A stretch of 64,000 nt of DNA from Mucidula mucida. Taxonomy: Eukaryota; Basidiomycota; Agaricomycetes; Agaricales; Physalacriaceae. Under the pieces are notes generated by a model. That model was given only the letters and a program-made list of their open reading frames with translations, was not told where the DNA came from and searched no databases. Numbering within the stretch: the first letter of the stretch is position 1; each line of letters opens with the position of its first letter. This document shows positions 56,014 through 64,000 of this stretch, in pieces. The translations under genes and the position numbers were made by a program. The stretch is taken from NCBI GenBank assembly GCA_015501055.1, contig JADNYV010000004.1:682001-746000 (forward strand), read 5' to 3'.

Positions 56014-56352
56014 CTTTCGAGGATTGAAGGGAGGGGAGGGAGCCGTATAAAAAGGACAAGCAGATGGAGGAAGGGATAAAGAAGCAAAACAAGTGAAGCG
56101 GGGATATTGGCCGACGTCCAAATAAATGTCAATAACAAGTCAGTAACAAGCCCTGCAATCACCCCTTTGCGGAAAACACGCCTTGGCGATTCATTGATGA
56201 AACAACAGCATACATACATACAGGAGATCCAGATGTCGTTATTGCTTAGGCTAGAGCTTCGCATTCTTACCCTTGATCGTGGCCAGCATCGACCGCTTTG
56301 AGATCCTACAAACACGGTAAGTTCAGAGTTGGTTACCCATCTCCAGGAAGGC
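56014..56352. other. Intergenic region, no gene seen
   Basis: 339 bp holding the promoter of the Ser-rich gene and the 3' flank of citrate synthase. Confidence 0.5.
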
Positions 56353-58753
56353 TTACCCGGAATGTTCGATGTGAGAGGGCGTTTCTCTCAAACCTGTTAC
56401 CGGCAACCGTTCGTCAATCGGAACATATGCGCGCTTTCCAGCACCGACGTAGATCTGCTGAGTCGTTAGTTACATGTCCCGCAAGACCTGATCACATGGC
56501 CCACCTGTCGGGGCCGCCAAATCTTTACCCCTCCTTCCTGGAGCATCATCTGAAGCACCCGACCATCAGTTGCCAGCGGGCAGCAAATACCACCATCCTC
56601 ACCTGCCGCCAATGCGCTAACCATCCCACTACTCGTGGTACGGCAAAAAGAACCGGGAAGAAATCAAGTGGGAAGCCTGATTATCATGTTAGCCACGCTC
56701 TTTTTGCCAGGGAAATGCCAATGCACCCATCGCGCGGTAAATCAATCCGCTGGGGGAACGCGTCAATCATCCCCACAACACGCCGGAATGACCACATACC
56801 TCCTGTAAAACGCGATGAGTACGCGTGTCCGACAAGTTGAGATTATACGTACCAAAAGTCAACATTGGGGGCCAATTTCCGTTTGATAAAGTACTCATCC
56901 TTCATCGCGGCCTCGTGTAGGGCCATCGCTGTCTCCAGTAGTTCATCTTTTCCCGTTCTGATACACCACCGATGAGCATGGTGCGGGCGTAATGAAATCC
57001 GATTTTCTCACATTTTGAAAACTTCATCGGCCGTCTTGCGCACGATGAAAGAACGTGGATCAGACTAGACATATGAAAATATATCCCCAATGTTATCCAA
57101 TAGGATGGACATACAGTTTTATAAACCCTAAAACGTTGTTTAGGCCAAGTAAACTCCGAGAGAAAAGCAGAATGGCCGCTTACCTATGGCCGAATCCAGA
57201 CAGTACTTTTTCCCTCTTCTTCACGGCTTCAATAAATGCAGGCACATTATCGGGACTGGGTTTTACTCTGAGATAAAGCACGATTGTTGACGAACTAAAA
57301 AGTACCTTCCGATGGAGATGAGCATTCGAATGACGGCTTCGTTAGCACCGCCTGAAGAATGATGAGATGTCTTAGATATTCAAAGAACAACAAATAATCC
57401 TCATACCGTGCAGAGGGCCATAGAGGGAAGCACAGCCAGCACTAAATCGTAAGTGAAAAGGAAATAATGCTTTCGTGAGTTACAAGCTTACGCGATAGCT
57501 GAATAAGGATCAACTAAGGAACTGCCAGTCTGGAGAACCGTTGTCGCCGACGCGTTGAGTTCGTGATCAGCATGCAGTAGGAATAGCGTGTCCAAAGCCT
57601 TTTCCAGGACAGGGTTCGGAACGTATTTCTCTTCGCCGATGTGATCCATTTGGTAAAGAAACCTAAAGTAGGTGTAAGCACCGATCAAAACGTACTTGGA
57701 GTACTAACGATCCAGTGTAACTCATCCCGGTGGGTGGAGTAACAAACTCGCGACCTTGGCGGACACGGTAGGCCATACTGCAGACGATTTAGACACGCGA
57801 TATCAACGGTGACATGAGCGACTTACGCAGCGAGCGTAGTAGCTTTCCCGATGAGGCGGTAGATCTGCCTATCCATGACGGCCAATGATTCCTTGGAACC
57901 CCGCGTGAAGAGGTTCTGACCTGTGGAACCTATAAGCGAACACGACCGTTCAGCGAATTAGCAATGACAAACCTTGTAATGATGGATTTGCTTCATTGTA
58001 ATACGAGCCGAGGTATGCCAGCGCACTGGTCATCATGGCCATTGGATGCGCATCGTACCTATGTGCGGCATCAGATTTAGTTGGGATGGATGGATGTGGG
58101 TTCATAAATACCGGAAGGAACGGAAGAAATCTTCAGCATCTGAGTGAACTACACCATGATGAATCACTTCGTATTCGAAAGTGTTGAGCTGGTCCTTGCT
58201 GGGGAGAGCACCGTAGATGAGAAGGTAGGCTGCGGAGCTATTTAAGCTTGTACTGAAGAGAATCATAGCATGATGACGCTCACCAGTTTCCAGATGCGAC
58301 GAGTGGACCGCCAACTCCTCAATTGGATATCCTCTGTCAAACGAATAAGTACGTCAATCAAGTGGGTCGGTGTACGAACACACCTGTAACGGAGAACTAG
58401 GCATAGACTGAGCGTCGTCGAAGCATGGTAAGAAGAAAAGACAAACCACCGGCGTCGCCGTCTATATAAGTTATTTGGCTGCGCATAACCGCAGTATTCA
58501 AGAATCCCTTATCTGCGACTCGCAAGCCCTTCTCTGTCTCGTCCTCCTCCCTGTCGCCCGACGCAGGCGGGGCCGTTATCGCCTTGAAGTCGGTCGCAGA
58601 GACACTATTGTTGACAATTCTGGTTCCGTCCGGGGTCAGTCACGTCGTGTAAGATATTGGGAGCACGTACGGGACATTATACGACCTGCCAGTGCGGTTG
58701 TCGCGCACTGTTAGGCTGCTGGTAGGCTCTGCGCTGGGTGTCGGCTTTCCCAT
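56353..58753 (-). CDS. Citrate synthase
   Basis: A many-exon gene from the ATG at 58753 ([20 protein letters not shown]) to TAA at 56353-56355. Citrate synthase condenses acetyl-CoA and oxaloacetate. Landmarks in order are [93 protein letters not shown] with catalytic His, [30 protein letters not shown] and a C-terminal [10 protein letters not shown]. The N terminus lacks a mitochondrial presequence and the C terminus (IEHSG) lacks a PTS1, so this is the cytosolic/bacterial-like type; localisation is inferred. Two 13-nt microexons are required: 58398-58386 (VLRY) and one at about 57129-57117 (GVYKT). No frame break was seen. Confidence 0.92.
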
Positions 58754-59380
58754 GGTGAAGGTGAGATGATGGTGGCAGAATGACACGCCTATACAATAAA
58801 TTACTCGACGCGCCGGAGCAGGGATATCACATGTCACTCATTCGGGCCCAAGAATCCCCAAGAATAAACGAGACTCGAGTACACTGTGGGGATTGCTGAG
58901 CTCTGTAACATCGTACCTTCTCAAGCGAGCATTGGACAGGTCTTGACTAGTTTGACTGGCTCTTTTTCCAAGTATCCGCTGATTGATTCTTCCGGATCCC
59001 GTAACACAACATTGAAATTGCCCTTGAGATAACGATACAAATGTCTATCCTACGACCCACCGATATTGCTTGGGGATTTCTTTGCGGGCGCAAGGGTATT
59101 TAGTATTATCAATAAGTAACTCTGAGTTTCTTGATACGCGGTTGATTCTGACCTGATCTTGACCTTCTCAGTGAGTTATGGACGTCCCCGAAGTTGTCAA
59201 GTTTACCAACGTCTGTTTACGATAAGTTACAACAACCCAAGATCTCGTACTTGGAACCGGGATCGGGCCGTGTATCCGAGTGTACTTGCCAAACATGGAC
59301 AAAGATGAGGTCAACTCAACTCAAGCTCTCACTACAACTAAAATCCCGCTCTCCCGCTCATTGTCCCGCCGTTTTCCGCC
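58754..59380. other. Intergenic region between divergent genes
   Basis: 627 bp between citrate synthase and the PP2A gene; it should carry both promoters. Short frames only. Confidence 0.5.
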
Positions 59381-60592
<1,212 letters not shown>

Positions 60593-60904
60593 TACCGCAT
60601 GTACTATTCAAATATAATCAACAGAATAGTAACGGGCTCAATGCTGCCAGCATCTCTCTCCCTCATGGATCAGTCTTTACTTGTGGTAACTCCGCTCGCT
60701 GGCCCGCCCATACAGTGATAGCTATGTTTCTTTACTTTGTTTCCTTCACGTACGTCTACGCGCACATTCAACTCTCCATGGACATACTTTATAAGAATTC
60801 TTCTCTTTCCTCATCAAACCTCAATCTTCAAACACAAGGTGGAATTCAAACTGGTATTACATTGAAAGTCATCATAAAAATACACGGTTCCAATACTTGG
60901 AGAA
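60593..60904. other. Intergenic region between convergent genes
   Basis: 312 bp, T-rich, presumed 3' untranslated regions of PP2A and the minus-strand gene; no gene seen. Confidence 0.45.
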
Positions 60905-61670
60905 TCAGACTTCTCCGCGATCTGCTTTGACCTGGAGGGAGTGAGAACAAGATCAGATTGAAAAGGCAGACATACATTTGCTTCGCTGTCCGTTGGTGCT
61001 TCCTTCTTGTAAACTTGAGTGGTCTCTTGACGAACAGTCTTCTTGACAAGTTCCTGAGGACCGCCATTGTCCTCAACTCCAGAAGCAGATCCAAGAGGCC
61101 CATCTACAGTGTCTTTGCTGTACATGGCCGAGGTGGGAGCGACACGGTCCTCAGGCGAGTGACGCTTTTGAATATAGTCAACGGTGCGACCTTGCATTTC
61201 AAGTGGGGTGCCTTCCGCGCGATCCGCCTGGGGGGCAAAACTTCAGCAACGGCACGCGTGGGAACGGGTGGCAAATGCAATTACTTTGACAGAAGCCTCG
61301 GAGGCAGAGGCAAGATGCTCGTTCCAGCCCGGAGCGTGGGAATGGGGGTGGACGTCTTGTGTTGCACGCTAGTCAGGTTGCGCATCTTCTCAGTCTCGAG
61401 GACCTGTCACTGCGGTGAGCGTGAATGCTGCGCCACGATGTAAAGAGCATACCACTGGGTCGTTGTCGTGCATGGTGCTGGCAGGCGCGAGTCAGAAAAC
61501 GTGATTTCATAGCAGTCAATCAAATGAACCTGGAATACAGTCTGGTATGGTCACAGAACCGTCAAGATATCTAGATGAGCTTCGTACCTTGTGCTGGTGC
61601 ATCGCGTGGACGCGACCACTCTGGCACGCGGCACATTACGGAGGACAGTCTTGGTGGCGTTTGAGAGCAT
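60905..61670 (-). CDS. Uncharacterised mitochondrial-type protein
   Basis: The ATG at 61670 starts an Arg/Ser/Thr-rich presequence (MLSNATKTVLRNVPRARVVA). Later exons read STMHDNDPVVLETEKMRNLT, SVQHKTSTPIP, then HAPGWNEHLASASEASVKAD, TVDYIQKRHSPEDRVAPTSA and KDTVDGPLGSASG. The end is EANVKADRGEV with TGA at 60905-60907. This arrangement recalls a basidiomycete/ascomycete protein with the HAPGWNEHLAS...SEA...VKADR signature; I do not know its function. A frame change between STPIP and HAPGW needs one more C in the run opposite 61338-61340, again a one-base loss. Mitochondrial targeting is inferred from the presequence. Confidence 0.68.
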
Positions 61671-61844
61671 GGTATTGGTAAGGAATCAAGGAGGGAAGCC
61701 GATATCCTGAGACTTTTGGTCAGTCACTGGAATCGTCACCGGTTGGAGGCCATGATGTCAGAGCGAAGATCATTGTCGTAGAGTCGGCAAACTCCGCTCA
61801 AACCAATCAAGTCTGTAACAGGTATAGTCTATATGGGTAACAGT

Positions 61845-63126
<1,282 letters not shown>

Positions 63127-63542
63127 GGTGGAAATTGAAATGTTGGATGCCTACACGCTCTCTTTGTAGTACTGGCTGCGTAATCAAGGACATCGAGGTA
63201 TTGACCGCTCCTCCGGGAATTGCCATCGCCAAGTAATACAGAAAGAACTGATTGGTAACTCCGGAGGGAATGAGTAAGGAAATCCTTCCACAGAGTCGCG
63301 CTCAGACGAAGCATGTTAAGGTCCAAGCGGTCAGGTTCGCAGCGAGTAGACAACCGCAAAGATAATTCAATCTTCAGTTGTTCTTGGTTCATGCTAGCGA
63401 CGGCAGTTTTATGACATCGTCCTTTAATCTAGTCCATCTAATCTGGCAGTAACAGGTAGGATGAAGCGAACGGGATTTAGTTGAGAGTTGAGTTGACGAG
63501 GTGGTGACTTGTGAGCGTGACAGTCAGCTTTACGCGCTCATC

Positions 63543-64000
63543 ATGGACCAACAAGCTGTTTATGCTACGGACGAGGTACGCAGCGAATTCGTCGCTGATA
63601 ACCTCTTCTCATCGTGCCTAAATAGCATGGAAGACCGTTTATTATTTTAAGGGAGCAGGCAAGGAAAACGAGATCGCATGGTATCGAAGCCATCAAGGTG
63701 TGTAATCTACGCAAAATTCACGATTGTCGCTCATTGGCGCATAGACACATATACTGGCCGCTCGAACAGTTGCCAACATCGTTAAGACTTCGCTCGGTCC
63801 TAGAGGTTAGACTTTTCGTGACCCGCAAGACTTAACCCTCATATTTCTCTCCAGGCTTGGACAAGATCCTCATATCACCAGACGGCGAAATAACAGTCAC
63901 CAATGACGGCGCAACGATTCTCGGTCAAATGGAAGTCGAGCACCAGATCGCAAAGCTGCTGGTTCAGTTGTCCAAAAGCCAGGATGAGGAAATTGGAGAT
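63543..64000 (+). CDS. CCT5: Chaperonin TCP-1 subunit epsilon, N-terminal part
   Basis: Partial at the right edge. Exons 63543-63575, 63626-63697, 63745-63805 and 63855 onwards are in phase. The product reads [80 protein letters not shown] and KSQDEEIGD. The GPRGLDK and NDGATIL motifs are the ATP-binding elements of group II chaperonins, and the N terminus ([10 protein letters not shown]) is typical of CCT5/epsilon. The full protein of about 550 residues folds actin and tubulin as part of the TRiC ring. Divergent from the OYE gene. Confidence 0.94.

Noticed and set aside
56298..56840. Plus-strand frame of 180 codons
   Set aside because: Antisense to the last exons and introns of citrate synthase; no recognisable features.

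Overview
This is nuclear DNA of a filamentous basidiomycete, most likely an Agaricomycete. Genes are densely packed on both strands and broken by many GT-AG introns of about 50 nt. Gene content is eukaryotic (TCP-1 chaperonin, complex I subunit, KEOPS subunit, PP2A, XPG-type nuclease). The only RNA gene seen is an initiator tRNA-Met. The species cannot be named from sequence alone. Exon models below were built by hand from reading frames, splice signals and family conservation.

Layout. 1-1650: the edge of a lysine-methyltransferase-like gene and an NTF2-like protein. 2078-6117: a complete hAT DNA transposon with terminal inverted repeats, a perfect 8-bp target duplication and an open nine-exon (or longer) transposase. 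6489-9562: an FAD monooxygenase with two lesions, convergent with RMI1. 9866-11967: three small lineage-specific genes with Cys/His motifs. 12593-17765: carnitine acetyltransferase convergent with an SF1 helicase. 18029-22904: a 1541-residue PH-domain protein. 23822-31198: a small gene, EFM4, PAM18, a second SF1 helicase, a DNAJC8-like J protein and a metallophosphatase. 31304-32338: a second DNA element with 26-bp inverted repeats and a 9-bp duplication, carrying an open spliced gene. 33262-40348: RAD2/XPG, tRNA-iMet, NDUFB8 and a class I methyltransferase. 41251-46652: a small secreted cysteine-rich protein, an F-box protein and two uncharacterised genes. 46882-50583: a tandem array of three C-14 sterol reductase (ERG24) copies, the third a relic. 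50723-64000: alpha/beta hydrolase, PA2G4-like, PCC1, a GPI-anchored-type Ser-rich protein, citrate synthase, PP2A, a mitochondrial-type protein, an old yellow enzyme and the start of CCT5.

The host genes are mostly unrelated housekeeping functions, with no biosynthetic cluster. The distinctive content is two independent DNA transposons (one with gene cargo), the ERG24 tandem expansion, a pair of paralogous helicases with an unassigned N-terminal domain and the cluster of small Cys/His genes.

A recurring feature is single-base frame breaks in otherwise conserved genes, mostly one base short in a G or C run (RAD2, ERG24 copy 2, the 38297 methyltransferase, F-box, OYE, the 60905 gene). This looks more like residual base-calling error than many independent pseudogenes, so each break should be read as provisional.
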